Assembly: GCF_003651245.1 (NCBI RefSeq)
Contig: NZ_RAPE01000005.1
Span: 124,001-188,000 of the forward strand
Reading direction: 5' to 3'
Source of the DNA: Roseovarius spongiae
GTDB taxonomy: Bacteria > Pseudomonadota > Alphaproteobacteria > Rhodobacterales > Rhodobacteraceae
DNA length: 64,000 bases
In this document: piece by piece, positions 43,439 to 52,773 of the stretch
How the letters are laid out: each line of letters opens with the position of its first letter
Numbering within the stretch: position 1 is the first letter of the stretch
Notes under the pieces: model-generated
Told to the model about the DNA's origin: nothing
What the model saw: the letters and a program-made list of their open reading frames with translations, nothing else
Database searches by the model: none
Made by a program: the position numbers and the translations under genes

Positions 43439-44221
43439 CTACCATTTCCCGCTGAACATGCGCGCCATCAGCGCCAGCCGGTCCCGCAAGGGCGCCGGTT
43501 CGAGCCCGCCCTGTGCGACGAGATGGGGTCGCTTCGCCGCGCGGCGCAGGACCCTGCCCGCCTGCCAAGCGCCAAGCAGGGCCGGGGCTGCGGCGCTGCT
43601 GACAGCCCGCCGGGCGGCGCGCGCGCGGCTCAGCCGGGCCAGCCCGTCCCGCGCCAGAGCGCGGATCGCATCCGGGCGGCCATCCACCAGCGGCACGCGC
43701 TGCGCCGCCTCGAGCCTCGGGATCGCCCGCAGGTAGCTTGCCAGTCCGACCGCATAGCCCGCGTCCAGAGGCGGGGTGTCCTCCGTCTCGCCCAGCGCGC
43801 GGGCGGCGGCCAGCATCAGGTTCCCGGCAGTGTCGGTCAGGTAGCGGTCGAAATGCGCTTCGTCCTCGAATGCATCCTTGTAGATGTCCCAGCGCCGCGC
43901 CACGATCAGCGCGTCGAGCAATGCGGCCCCGCGCGCATCCAGCACCCGCGCAAGCGGCGTCACCACCTCGTGCCGTCGCACGTTCCCGCCGCTGCCGATT
44001 TCCTCCAGCGCGTCGCGCCACCATTGCAGGCGCATCTCGGCGATCATCGGCTCCTGCGTGACCCAGGGTGCGCGGGACACCTCTATGTTGAAGGCGTAGA
44101 TCGGGAACAGCGCGCGCCGCGCGGCTACGGGCGCGGCCATAACCGCGATGAACCGGTCGGGATCGCCCCGCCGGACGAGATCGGCGCAGGCGATCAGGTC
44201 ATCGTCGAACTCTTCGGCCAT
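43439..44221 (-). CDS. Squalene/phytoene synthase-fold protein (NDUFAF6-like)
   Basis: A 260-residue protein of the squalene/phytoene synthase superfamily: ARRALFPIYAFNIEVSRA, EMRLQWWRDALEEI and DRYLTDTAGNLMLAAARALG. The Asp-rich catalytic motif of true synthases (DxxxD) is not evident, matching the NDUFAF6-like branch that helps assemble respiratory complex I in alphaproteobacteria and mitochondria. It starts at the cimA stop (TGATG), so it is co-translated with citramalate synthase. Confidence 0.8.
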   Translation of the reverse strand: MAEEFDDDLIACADLVRRGDPDRFIAVMAAPVAARRALFPIYAFNIEVSRAPWVTQEPMIAEMRLQWWRDALEEIGSGGNVRRHEVVTPLARVLDARGAALLDALIVARRWDIYKDAFEDEAHFDRYLTDTAGNLMLAAARALGETEDTPPLDAGYAVGLASYLRAIPRLEAAQRVPLVDGRPDAIRALARDGLARLSRARAARRAVSSAAAPALLGAWQAGRVLRRAAKRPHLVAQGGLEPAPLRDRLALMARMFSGKW

Positions 44222-45855
44222 CAGGCGGGCTGCGCCTGTGCGGCGTCCCCCTCGCGAACGAGCTTCCAGTTGATCGCGTCGAGCAGCGCGTCGAAGCTCG
44301 CGTCGACTATGTTCGCGCTTACTCCCACGGTGGACCAGCGGCGCCCCTGCCTGTCCTCGCTATCGATGATGACGCGGGTGACGGCCTCGGTTCCTCCCTG
44401 GGTGATGCGGACCTTGAAATCGACGAGGTGCATGTCCTCGACCGCGCCCTGGTAGCGGCCGAGATCCTTGGCCAGCGCCTTGGCGAGCGCGTTGACCGGG
44501 CCGCGGTCACTGCCCGATTCGTCCATCGATTCGCTGACCGACAGCTTCTTCTCGCCGTCGACCTTGACCACGACCACCGCCTCGGAGAGCGACACCATCC
44601 GGTCATACTTGTTCTTGCGCCGCTCGACCGTGACCTTGTAGCGCTTGACCTCGAAGAAGGCGGGCAGCAGCCCCAGCTCGTCCCGCGCCAAGAGCTCGAA
44701 GGACGCCTGCGCGCTGTCATAGGTATAACCCTGGTCCTCGCGCTCCTTGATCCGCTCGAGGATGCGCGGCAGCGCCGGGTCGTCCCTGGCCACCTCGAGC
44801 CCGGCCTCGGCGAGGCGGCGGCGCAGGTTCGACTGGCCGGCCTGGTTCGACATCGGGATGACGCGCGCATTGCCGACCAGCGCGGGGTCTATGTGCTCAT
44901 AGGTCGCCGGGTCCTTGAGGATCGCGCTGGCGTGCAGCCCGGCCTTGTGCGCGAAGGCCGACGCGCCGACATAGGGCGCCTGACGCATCGGGATGCGGTT
45001 CAGGATATCGTCGAGCTGGCGGCTGATCTGCGTGAGACCGGCGAGCGCGTCGCGCGTGATCCCGGTCTCGAACCGCCCGGCATAGGGCTCCTTGAGCAGC
45101 AGCGTCGGAATCAGCGTCGTCAGGTTCGCGTTGCCGCAGCGCTCGCCCAGCCCGTTGAGCGTGCCCTGCACCTGCCGCGCGCCCGCGTCGACGGCGGCCA
45201 GCGCGCCCGCCACGGCGCTTTCGGTATCGTTATGGGTGTGGATGCCGAGGCGCTCCCCGGGGATGCCGGCGGCGATCACCTCGGAGGTGATGCGCCCGAT
45301 CTCGGTCGGCAGGGCGCCGCCATTGGTGTCGCACAGCACGATCCAGCGCGCCCCCGCGTCATGCGCGGCGCGGATGGCGTCCAGCGCATAGGCGGGATTT
45401 GCGCGGTAGCCGTCGAAGAAATGCTCGGCGTCGAAGATCGCCTCGCGCTCCTGCGCGGTGATATGCGCGATGGATTGCGCGATGTTCTCGGTGTTCTCGT
45501 CCAGCGTGATCCCGAGCGCGGTTTCGACGTGGAAATCATGCGTCTTGCCAACGATGCAAACCGCATTGGTCCCTGCGTTCAGCACCGCGGCAAGGACGTC
45601 GTCATTCTCCGCGCTGCGCCCCGTGCGTTTCGTCATGCCGAAGGCGGTCATCGTGGCGCGGGTCGGCGGCGCCGCGTCGAAGAACGCGCTGTCGGTCGGG
45701 TTCGCGCCCGGCCAGCCGCCCTCGATATAGTCGATGCCGAGTTGATCGAGCGCCCGCGAGATGCGGATCTTCTCGGGTGTGGAGAAGGAGACGCCCTGCG
45801 TCTGCTGCCCGTCGCGGAGGGTCGTGTCGTAGAGGAAGAGGCGCTCGCGGGTCAC
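44221..45855 (-). CDS. cimA: Citramalate synthase
   Basis: A 544-residue DRE-TIM metallolyase with the LeuA dimerisation domain at the C-terminus. The catalytic opening LYDTTLRDGQQTQGVSFST is at residues 8-26, VLCDTNGGALPTEIGR and GIHTHNDTESAVAGALAAVDAGARQVQGTLNGLGERCGNANL are the metal and product sites. It condenses acetyl-CoA with pyruvate to citramalate for isoleucine synthesis; 2-isopropylmalate synthase is the alternative. Its ATG overlaps the upstream ORF stop by 4 nt. Confidence 0.9.
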   Translation of the reverse strand: MTRERLFLYDTTLRDGQQTQGVSFSTPEKIRISRALDQLGIDYIEGGWPGANPTDSAFFDAAPPTRATMTAFGMTKRTGRSAENDDVLAAVLNAGTNAVCIVGKTHDFHVETALGITLDENTENIAQSIAHITAQEREAIFDAEHFFDGYRANPAYALDAIRAAHDAGARWIVLCDTNGGALPTEIGRITSEVIAAGIPGERLGIHTHNDTESAVAGALAAVDAGARQVQGTLNGLGERCGNANLTTLIPTLLLKEPYAGRFETGITRDALAGLTQISRQLDDILNRIPMRQAPYVGASAFAHKAGLHASAILKDPATYEHIDPALVGNARVIPMSNQAGQSNLRRRLAEAGLEVARDDPALPRILERIKEREDQGYTYDSAQASFELLARDELGLLPAFFEVKRYKVTVERRKNKYDRMVSLSEAVVVVKVDGEKKLSVSESMDESGSDRGPVNALAKALAKDLGRYQGAVEDMHLVDFKVRITQGGTEAVTRVIIDSEDRQGRRWSTVGVSANIVDASFDALLDAINWKLVREGDAAQAQPA

Positions 45856-46070
45856 GATCTTCCCCCGCCGAGAACCTGACCCGGGGCGGCGTCACAAGCC
45901 ATGAGGGCCCGGGGCCAGCCCGGGACGGGATAGGCTTGGTCGCGCGCCCTCTCCAGCGCCGCCGGATCGCCTGCGATCCGGTTCGCCCCCGACCCGCCCC
46001 CCAGGGCGGGGGCGAAATCGCCCCCACCCTCGGGCCGGGGGCGAACCTCTGTAGGGCGTGGCGCGGTCAT
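45852..46070 (-). CDS. Doubtful small ORF spanning the cysS-cimA spacer
   Basis: A 72-residue frame, Pro/Gly/Ala rich, with an ATGA overlap at the cysS stop and another at the cimA start. This perfect bridging is notable, but its sequence contains palindromic repeat-like DNA and no recognisable domain. It may be a translated repeat that keeps ribosomes moving between the flanking genes rather than a real protein. Confidence 0.3.
   Translation of the reverse strand: MTAPRPTEVRPRPEGGGDFAPALGGGSGANRIAGDPAALERARDQAYPVPGWPRALMACDAAPGQVLGGGRS
45868..46047. repeat. Intergenic repeat-like element between cysS and cimA
   Basis: The spacer is built of near-palindromic GC blocks: CCCGGGCTGGCCCCGGG-type arms around CTCATGGCTTGTGACGCC (45874-45933 region) and hairpins such as GGGGGCGAAATCGCCCCC (46007-46024 region). 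Alphaproteobacteria carry REP-like intergenic palindromes of this general style; assignment to a named family needs a genome-wide search. Confidence 0.4.
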
Positions 46071-47533
46071 TTCAGGGACTCCAGCTTTGCGGGATCGAAG
46101 TCAGGCAAGCGAGTGATTTTGGTTCCGCGCGGGGAGTTGCTGACCTCGGCGCCCGCTTCCGACAGTGCTTTCTTTAGCCGGTCTGCGGTTTTATAATCCT
46201 TGTTTTCGCGCGCACGGTCGATACAAGCGGCAAGGTTCGACAATTCTTCCCTGACCGCACTTTCTTGCTGATCGAGCAGGGCGTGAGATACGACGTTTGT
46301 GGCCTCATCCTTGTGCCGGGCAGCATCAATAGCTGTCTTAGACTCTTTCAGGTTGAATCCCAGCAATGTTTGACTGGCATAAAGTCGTGACAGGAACGGC
46401 TCTTGTTCTGCGGGCACTTTCGGAAACTGTTTCAAACGTTTGCGGACCGCCTCTATCGCCGCGTAAGTATCGAGATCGTCGGCCAATGCAGTCACAACTT
46501 CCTCAAAAGGCTTAGCGCGCGAAAGGTCCTGCAGCGTTTGGCCCCCCCCTTGACCCAGAGCTTTCGCAAATTCTATCACGACCTTGCGCGCCTCATGTCG
46601 CCGTTCGACCCCGAAATCCATCGGGTCTCGGTAGTGAGATAACAGGAACGACATGCGGATCACCTCGCCCGGCACGCCCTGGTCCAGCAGGTCCCGCACG
46701 GTAAAGAAATTGCCCAGCGACTTGGACATCTTCTTGCCCTCGACCTGCAACATCTCGTTATGCATCCAGACATTCGCGAAATCGTGGCCGGCGCATTTCG
46801 ATTGCGCGATCTCGTTCTCGTGATGCGGGAACATCAGGTCGTTGCCGCCGCCGTGGATGTCGAAACTCCCGCCCAGCAGCTCATGGCTCATGGCCGAGCA
46901 TTCGATATGCCAGCCGGGCCGCCCATACCCCCAAGGGCTCTCCCATCCGGGCTGGTCCCCGGTCGACGGCTTCCACAGAACGAAATCCATCGGGTTGCGC
47001 TTGTAGGGCGCCACCTCGACCCGCGCGCCGGCGATCATGTCATCGACCGAGCGCCCCGACAGCGCGCCATATTGGCCATAGCTCTCGACTGCGAACAGCA
47101 CATGGCCCTCGGCCTCATAGGCGTGGCCGCGGGCGATCAGATCCGCGATTATCGTCACCATCTGCGCGATGTAGCGCGTCGCGCGCGGCATCTCGTCGGG
47201 CTCGAGCGCGCCCAACGCGCCCATGTCCTCGAGGAACCATGCGATCGTCTCCTCGGTGATCTCCCCGATATCGCGCCCGGTCTCGGCGGCGCGGGCGTTG
47301 ATCTTGTCATCGACGTCGGTGAAGTTGCGCACGTAGGTCACGTGCTCGGGCCCATAGACATGACGCAAGAGCCGGTAGAGCACATCGAACACCACCACGG
47401 GCCGCGCGTTGCCCAGGTGCGCGCGGTCATAGACGGTGGGGCCGCAGACATACATGCGCACGTTGTCCGCATCGATGGGCGCGAACAGCTCCTTCTTGCG
47501 GGTCTTCGTGTTGTAGAGCTTGATCTCGGTCAT
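46067..47533 (-). CDS. cysS: Cysteinyl-tRNA synthetase
   Basis: A 488-residue class I aminoacyl-tRNA synthetase charging tRNA-Cys. The HIGH-type motif is HLGN in [19 protein letters not shown] with Cys for zinc, and the KMSKS motif reads [10 protein letters not shown]. Zinc ligands continue with [11 protein letters not shown] and HHENE. The N-terminal two thirds share the window composition, but about the last 180 codons (46070-46640) are clearly AT-richer and use different codons. An 8-C tract lies at 46542-46549 inside the frame. The frame is intact, so the enzyme should be active. Confidence 0.95.
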   Translation of the reverse strand: MTEIKLYNTKTRKKELFAPIDADNVRMYVCGPTVYDRAHLGNARPVVVFDVLYRLLRHVYGPEHVTYVRNFTDVDDKINARAAETGRDIGEITEETIAWFLEDMGALGALEPDEMPRATRYIAQMVTIIADLIARGHAYEAEGHVLFAVESYGQYGALSGRSVDDMIAGARVEVAPYKRNPMDFVLWKPSTGDQPGWESPWGYGRPGWHIECSAMSHELLGGSFDIHGGGNDLMFPHHENEIAQSKCAGHDFANVWMHNEMLQVEGKKMSKSLGNFFTVRDLLDQGVPGEVIRMSFLLSHYRDPMDFGVERRHEARKVVIEFAKALGQGGGQTLQDLSRAKPFEEVVTALADDLDTYAAIEAVRKRLKQFPKVPAEQEPFLSRLYASQTLLGFNLKESKTAIDAARHKDEATNVVSHALLDQQESAVREELSNLAACIDRARENKDYKTADRLKKALSEAGAEVSNSPRGTKITRLPDFDPAKLESLK

Positions 47534-47870
47534 GGGCGTCCTCGCGCGCGGGGTTGCGGCGGGCTTAGCAACTAACCGAAAGGTTTGGAATAGAAGACCG
47601 GCCCGCCGAGAAATCTCAGCAGGGAATGCAGCGGCGAATGGCGATGCATCGGGTCATGCGAAGACGGTAGAACGCGAATCGACCCCGGTCAAGCGCCACG
47701 GCGCTCCACACGCGCGCCCGCTTCGTCTTGCCGACAAATATCCTTGCCTGACGCATCCCGCCCCATCCGCCCGCGCCGCCGCCCGGACGGCGCGCGCCGG
47801 CGACGAGGATTGACATCCCCGCCTCGCGCGGCCACCTGTCCGCCGGCGGACGGAAGAAGGAGGCGGGATC
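47534..47870. other. 337-nt divergent intergenic region, cysS / aminotransferase
   Basis: Between the divergent starts. The plus-strand side ends in AAGGAGG, a strong ribosome site for the aminotransferase, and TTGACA (47810-47815) could be its -35 box though no good -10 is visible. No ORF, hairpin with T-tract or repeat convinces me. Confidence 0.5.
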
Positions 47871-49043
47871 ATGCAGATATCGCGGCGGCTGCGCAACATT
47901 AACCAGGGCGGATCGGACGGCTGGGAGGTCTTCACCCGCGCCCGCGAGATGAAGGCGGCAGGTCTCCCCGTGGTCGAGCTCACGGTCGGCGAACACGACA
48001 TTCCGACCGATCCCGAGATCCTGCGCGCGATGTACCAGGCGGGGCTCGACGGGCATGTCGGCTACCAGAACTTCCAGGGCCAGCCGGCCCTGCGCGAACG
48101 GGTGGCAGAGCGCGTGGAGCGCAGCACCGGAACCCCTACCGCACCCGAGGAGATCCTGATCGTGCCGGGCGGACAGGCGGGGCTCTTCGCCACGCACAAC
48201 CTGACCTGCGATCCCGGCGATACCGCGCTTTATATCGATCCCTATTACGCGACCTATCCGGGCACCATCCGCAGCGTCGGGGCGGTCGCGAAACCCGTCA
48301 CCGCCCGCGCCGAAGACGGGTTCCAGCCCGACCCGGACGCCATCGACGCGGCGGCGGAGGGGGCGAAATCGCTGCTGGTCAATTCGCCGAACAACCCGAC
48401 CGGCGTGGTCTATTCACGCGACACGATGGAGGGGATCGCGCGGGTCTGCCGCGACCGGGACCTGTGGCTGATCTCGGACGAAGTCTATGACACCCAGGTC
48501 TGGGAGGGCGACCACCTCAGCCCGCGCGCCCTGCCGGACATGGCCGAGCGCACGCTGGTCATCGGGTCGATGTCCAAGAGCCACGCGATGACCGGCAGCC
48601 GCATCGGCTGGGTCGTCGGCCCGCGCGAGGCGATCAGCTACATGGGCGACCTGACGACGAACACCACCTACGGCGTCGCCGGCTTCGTGCAGATGGCGGC
48701 GGTGCACGCGCTCGACATGGGGCCCGCTTTCGAGGCGGAGATCGCGGCGCCCTTCCGGCGACGCCGCGGCGTGGTGATGCGCGCGCTCGAGGGGCAGAAC
48801 GTCGTGCGCGCGATCCCGACCAAAGGAGCGATGTATGTCATGCTCGATTTGCGCGCGACCGGCATGAGCGGCGAGGATTTCGCGATGGCGCTGCTCGATA
48901 CGCATCACGTCGCGGTCATGCCGGGCGAGAGTTTCGGCCGCGCCGCGGCGGGGCATGTGCGCGTCGCGCTCACCGTCGCCGACGAGCGGCTGGAAGAGGC
49001 GATGCGCAAGCTGGTCGCCTTCGCGGCCGGGCGCGTGCGCTGA
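47871..49043 (+). CDS. PLP-dependent class I/II aminotransferase
   Basis: A 390-residue fold-type I aminotransferase. The PLP lysine lies in GSMSKSHAMTGSRIGWVVG (around residue 235), LLVNSPNNPTGVVYSRD is the pyridine-binding loop region, and YIDPYYATYPGTIRSVGAVA precedes it. AAGGAGG lies close upstream. The substrate is not identifiable; these enzymes usually transaminate aromatic, branched or aspartate-type amino acids. The neighbour is the MttB-type gene. Confidence 0.9.
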   Translation: MQISRRLRNINQGGSDGWEVFTRAREMKAAGLPVVELTVGEHDIPTDPEILRAMYQAGLDGHVGYQNFQGQPALRERVAERVERSTGTPTAPEEILIVPGGQAGLFATHNLTCDPGDTALYIDPYYATYPGTIRSVGAVAKPVTARAEDGFQPDPDAIDAAAEGAKSLLVNSPNNPTGVVYSRDTMEGIARVCRDRDLWLISDEVYDTQVWEGDHLSPRALPDMAERTLVIGSMSKSHAMTGSRIGWVVGPREAISYMGDLTTNTTYGVAGFVQMAAVHALDMGPAFEAEIAAPFRRRRGVVMRALEGQNVVRAIPTKGAMYVMLDLRATGMSGEDFAMALLDTHHVAVMPGESFGRAAAGHVRVALTVADERLEEAMRKLVAFAAGRVR

Positions 49044-49149
49044 GCGCGGAAACCGCCGCCCGACGGTCTGAAAACGACACGAGTCGCAATTGGGACAGAC
49101 AGCCCCTTGTCGGCGGCCTCAACTGGAGGCGCCAACAGGAGGGCTGGCC

Positions 49150-49239
49150 ATGTCGCCAAGCTGCAAGATCACGCTGGTGATCTACACGATCGGGGCGGAG
49201 CGGGGCCGCGCCGCGCGCGGCGACCCGCAGGCGGGTTGA
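49150..49239 (+). CDS. Candidate 29-residue small ORF upstream of the MttB-type gene
   Basis: Translates as MSPSCKITLVIYTIGAERG followed by ten further residues. It is supported by an AGGAGGG ribosome site 6 nt before its ATG, stronger than the one before the following gene. It has no similarity I recognise and could be a leader peptide regulating the downstream methyltransferase or a small membrane/effector protein. Confidence 0.35.
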   Translation: MSPSCKITLVIYTIGAERGRAARGDPQAG

Positions 49240-49284
49240 TCCCCAAACCCCCTGTTTTCCACCGCAGCACCGGAAACCCGACCC

Positions 49285-50823
49285 ATGACAGACACCATAT
49301 CACGCCGCACCGGCGGGCGCGCCGCGCGCCGCGCCAGCCGCGCCGCCCCTCTCAGCGACGCCATGCGCCCCATCCGCCCCGGCATGAGCGGCGGCGCCTA
49401 TCAGCCGCTCACCCCGCAGGACGTGGAGCGCATCCACCGGACCGCGCTCACCGCGCTCGAGGAAATCGGCCTTGCCGACGCGCCCGAAAGCGGGATCGCG
49501 CATCTCACGCGCGCGGGCGCGATCCTCGGGACCGACGGGCGGCTGCGCTTCCCGCGCGCGCTGGTCGAGGACACGATCGCCAAGGCCAATCGCGAGATCA
49601 CGCTTTTCGGTCGCGACCCGCGGCACGACATGGAGCTCTCGGGGACGCGCGTGCATTACGGCACCGCCGGGGCCGCGGTGCACATGGTCGACGTGGACGG
49701 GCGCAACTACCGCGAATGCACGGTGCAGGACCTGCACGACGCGGCGCGTATCGCGGACGTGCTGGACAACATCCATTTCGTGCAGCGCCCGATGGTCTGC
49801 CGCGACATTCCCGACAATTACGAAATGGACATGAACACCGTCTATGCCTGCTGCGCGGGCACGACCAAGCATGTCGGCACCTCCTTTACCGAACCGGGAT
49901 TCGTCAAGGGCGCGCTCGAGATGCTGCACATGATCGCGGGCGGCGAGGACAAGTGGCGCGAACGCCCCTTCGTCAGCAACTCCAACTGTTTCGTGGTCCC
50001 GCCGATGAAATTCGCGACCGAAGCCTGCCAGGTGATGGAGGCCTGCATCGAGGGCGGCATGCCGGTGCTGCTGCTGAGCGCGGGCATGGCGGGTGCGACC
50101 GCGCCCTCGACCATCGCCGGGGCCATCGCTCAGGCCACCGCCGAATGCCTCGCCGGTCTGGTTTACGTCAACGCGGTCAGCCCCGGGCATCCGGCGATCT
50201 TCGGCACCTGGCCCTTCGGGCTTGACCTGCGCACCGGCGCGATGACCGGCGGCTCGGGCGAGCAGGCGCTGCTGAGCGCGGGTTGCGCGCAGATGCATCG
50301 CTTCTACGGACTGCCCGGCGGCGCCGTGGGCGGCATCACCGACGCCAAGCTGCCGGACATGCAGGCCGGATGGGAGGCGATGTGCTCCAACGTCATGGCC
50401 GGCCTGTCGGGTCTCAACATGGTCTACGAGGCGGCGGGCATGCATGCGTCGCTGCTGGGGTTCTGCCATGAATCGCTCATCCTGGGGGACGACCTGATCG
50501 GCCATGCACTGCGCTGCGTGCGCGGCATCGAGGTGGACGACGAGACGCTCGGGCTCGACCAGATGCGCGAGGTCTGCCTTGGCGGGCCGGGGCATTACCT
50601 CGGGACCGGGCAGACGCTGGCGCGGATGCAGACGGACTACCAGTATCCCGCCCTCGGCAACCGGATGAGCCCCAAGCAGTGGGACGAAAGCGGCAAGCCC
50701 GACCTCATGGCCGAGACTATCGAGCGCAAAGAGGAGATCCTCGCCGAGCGTTCCGCCGCGCGGTTCGATGCGGCGACGGACGCGGCGATCCGCGAAACGT
50801 TCACGATCCACCTGCCCGCGTAG
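49285..50823 (+). CDS. MttB-family (trimethylamine methyltransferase superfamily) protein, non-pyrrolysine
   Basis: A 512-residue protein of COG5598 with motifs RIHRTALTALEEIGLADAP, VHYGTAGAAVHMVDVDGRNYRECTVQDLHDAARIAD and MNTVYACCAGTTKHVGTSFTEPGF. The frame has no in-frame UAG, so this is a non-pyrrolysine MttB homologue; such proteins demethylate glycine betaine, proline betaine or carnitine with a corrinoid protein. No corrinoid protein or activator gene is adjacent. Its start at 49285 has a weak ribosome site. Confidence 0.9.
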   Translation: MTDTISRRTGGRAARRASRAAPLSDAMRPIRPGMSGGAYQPLTPQDVERIHRTALTALEEIGLADAPESGIAHLTRAGAILGTDGRLRFPRALVEDTIAKANREITLFGRDPRHDMELSGTRVHYGTAGAAVHMVDVDGRNYRECTVQDLHDAARIADVLDNIHFVQRPMVCRDIPDNYEMDMNTVYACCAGTTKHVGTSFTEPGFVKGALEMLHMIAGGEDKWRERPFVSNSNCFVVPPMKFATEACQVMEACIEGGMPVLLLSAGMAGATAPSTIAGAIAQATAECLAGLVYVNAVSPGHPAIFGTWPFGLDLRTGAMTGGSGEQALLSAGCAQMHRFYGLPGGAVGGITDAKLPDMQAGWEAMCSNVMAGLSGLNMVYEAAGMHASLLGFCHESLILGDDLIGHALRCVRGIEVDDETLGLDQMREVCLGGPGHYLGTGQTLARMQTDYQYPALGNRMSPKQWDESGKPDLMAETIERKEEILAERSAARFDAATDAAIRETFTIHLPA

Positions 50824-50925
50824 GCCAAGACAGCTGATCCCCCCGCGCGCAGACCGGCAACCGGCAACGCGGGGGCGATCGTTGTGCAATGAGTATCTAA
50901 GGAATATTGAAAGATGGGGTGGAGG

Positions 50926-51894
50926 CTATCGGCCAATCATCCACGCACCGTCGGGCCAGAAGGCGTCGAAGGCGAAGGCGAACATCACGTCGTGCGCAAG
51001 GTCGCGACCTTGCGCATCGCGCACGCGGACTGCGCCGACCTCCCTGCCCTTCGCGATACTCGCCGTATCCAGCGCCGAGGCCTGCCCGGACTCCCAACTC
51101 AGCGTGACGCCGTTCTCGGTCAGGGCGCCCGCCGCGCGGATGCGGGTCAGCGGCCATGCCGCCTTGCCCACGCGCACGACGCGGGCCAGCGCGGGAATGC
51201 CGTGCGGCGGCGGCGCGCCATCATAAAGGAAAGGCCGCTCGAGGCTGTCATACCCGCCATAGGGATTGCGCCCGTATTGGCGCGGGAAATCCGGCTGATC
51301 CATCACCAGCCCGCCGGGAGTCCGCGCGCGAAACGTCGCCCAGCTTTCCATCCATGTCGGCAGTTGCCTGAGGCGCGCGCCCGTCAGTTCGCCGACGATG
51401 GCCAGCCCCTGCGCCTGTTGCCACCAGCTCTCGGTCTGGCGGTCATACATGATCATGTCGGAATTGCGCAGCTTGCCCGACACCCCGAAATCGAGCACGC
51501 CATGCGCGGTGCGCCGGTCGAACGTGACCCCCGAATTGCACAAGGGGCAGAACGTGACGGCGACGGGGACGCCGCCCACCGTGTCGTTCACGATCTCGTG
51601 CCAGATGAGATAGCGGATCGGATAGGCGCGCGCGGGCGCATCGCCGATTTGGACGGTGATGACCGGTTCAGTGCCGGCGATGCGCGTTTCCGACGCGGCC
51701 GGGCGGAAGGCGGGGGCGTCGATCGCCGGGATGCCGTCCTTCGGCGGGCCGCCCGATTTGATCTCGGCCCAGCTTGCCACGCTCTTGCGGGTGAAATCGG
51801 TCCGCGGCCATTCGTGTTTCCAGGAGGCGGGATCGGCGGTCGCCGCGCCGGTCAGCAGCATGACAGCGGCGAGAAGGGCGAAGAGGCGGTGCAT
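50926..51894 (-). CDS. Exported DUF3179 domain protein
   Basis: A 322-residue secreted protein: signal peptide MHRLFALLAAVMLLTGAATA (cleavage near residue 20), then DUF3179 with YPIRYLIWHEIVNDTVGGVPVAVTFCPLCNSGVTFDRRT, LDFGVSGKLRNSDMIMYDRQTESWWQQ and PYGGYDSLERPFLYDG. The CPLC pair and the His/Trp-rich core suggest a metal or cofactor site; no function is known for the family. AAAGGAG precedes the ATG. The gene follows a convergent MttB gene. Confidence 0.85.
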   Translation of the reverse strand: MHRLFALLAAVMLLTGAATADPASWKHEWPRTDFTRKSVASWAEIKSGGPPKDGIPAIDAPAFRPAASETRIAGTEPVITVQIGDAPARAYPIRYLIWHEIVNDTVGGVPVAVTFCPLCNSGVTFDRRTAHGVLDFGVSGKLRNSDMIMYDRQTESWWQQAQGLAIVGELTGARLRQLPTWMESWATFRARTPGGLVMDQPDFPRQYGRNPYGGYDSLERPFLYDGAPPPHGIPALARVVRVGKAAWPLTRIRAAGALTENGVTLSWESGQASALDTASIAKGREVGAVRVRDAQGRDLAHDVMFAFAFDAFWPDGAWMIGR

Positions 51895-51981
51895 GGGCGC
51901 TCCTTTGGGCAAGGTCGGCGCCGCAGCATGCGCCGCGAAGGCGCGCCGCGCCACCCCCTTGCACGCGAAAGTGACGGCGCG

Positions 51982-52773
51982 TCAGTCGCCTGCGCGGTCG
52001 GCGTCTATCTTTTCCATCACCGCGTCCCAGCGACGGGCGTTCAGCACCTTGCGGAATGCGCGTTCGAGTTCCTCGACCGCGCCGCGCTCATACCACTGGC
52101 CGTGGGCGAGGATCAGGCGCTCGGGGTTCCATGCGATCATCCGGTCCACGGCATCCGCCAGCAGATCCTTGCGGCGGAAACTGAACGCCATGTCGGGCGG
52201 CATGCGCCCCCTGGGCGCATCGATCCCGGCCAGCCAAACGAGGGGGCGCATCCAGGCGGGCAGCTTCGCGGTTTCGAAATTCTCGATCAGGTCGGTGAGG
52301 ATCAGGGTTCTTGAGGCGCGGTGATGGAACACCGCCTCGCGATGGGTCTTGCTGCCCTCGACGATCATCTGGTCGATCTGGCCCGCCCAGGGCGTTTCCG
52401 CCTTGGCGCCGAGATCGTGGTCGAAATGCAGATCCAGGCCGTGTTTCGCGGCGCGCTGCGCGACGCCGGGCGCGGCCCATGCCAGCGCCTCGGGCCAGGC
52501 CGCCTGCCAGTCGGCGACATGGGCGTAATGAATCCAGTTGGGCGCGATCAGGTGCCGGACGGGGCCGAGCGCGTCGATCTCGGCGCGCAGCCCGTCGGTC
52601 AGGCGGGTGGGCGAATGCACCCAGAGGCCGCCATTCTCCAGCCGCACCACTGTGGCGCGGGTGGAGAACGGCAGACCGTAGAAGCGGATATGCGGCCCGT
52701 CGATCAGCCAGAGCGACGGGGCCAGGGGCTTGGGCGTATCCAGCGGCTCATAGCCGGTCGGACGCGCCGCCAT
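51982..52773 (-). CDS. DUF4336 family protein (metallo-beta-lactamase-like)
   Basis: A 263-residue DUF4336 protein. N-terminal PLAPSLWLIDGPHIRFYGLPFSTRATVVRLENGGLWVHSPTRL is a reduced beta-lactamase-like core; the metal-binding HxHxDH is not complete (IAPNWIHYAHVADW, FHHRASRTLILTDLIENFE, RLILAHGQWY contain scattered histidines). It overlaps the upstream cyclophilin stop by one base (TGATG), so it is the third gene of that operon. Function unknown; binding or lactonase-like activity is a guess. Confidence 0.8.
   Translation of the reverse strand: MAARPTGYEPLDTPKPLAPSLWLIDGPHIRFYGLPFSTRATVVRLENGGLWVHSPTRLTDGLRAEIDALGPVRHLIAPNWIHYAHVADWQAAWPEALAWAAPGVAQRAAKHGLDLHFDHDLGAKAETPWAGQIDQMIVEGSKTHREAVFHHRASRTLILTDLIENFETAKLPAWMRPLVWLAGIDAPRGRMPPDMAFSFRRKDLLADAVDRMIAWNPERLILAHGQWYERGAVEELERAFRKVLNARRWDAVMEKIDADRAGD

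Noticed and set aside
49285..50823. Possible in-frame UAG (pyrrolysine) in the MttB homologue
   Set aside because: The frame is uninterrupted to its TAG stop at the end; there is no internal UAG.
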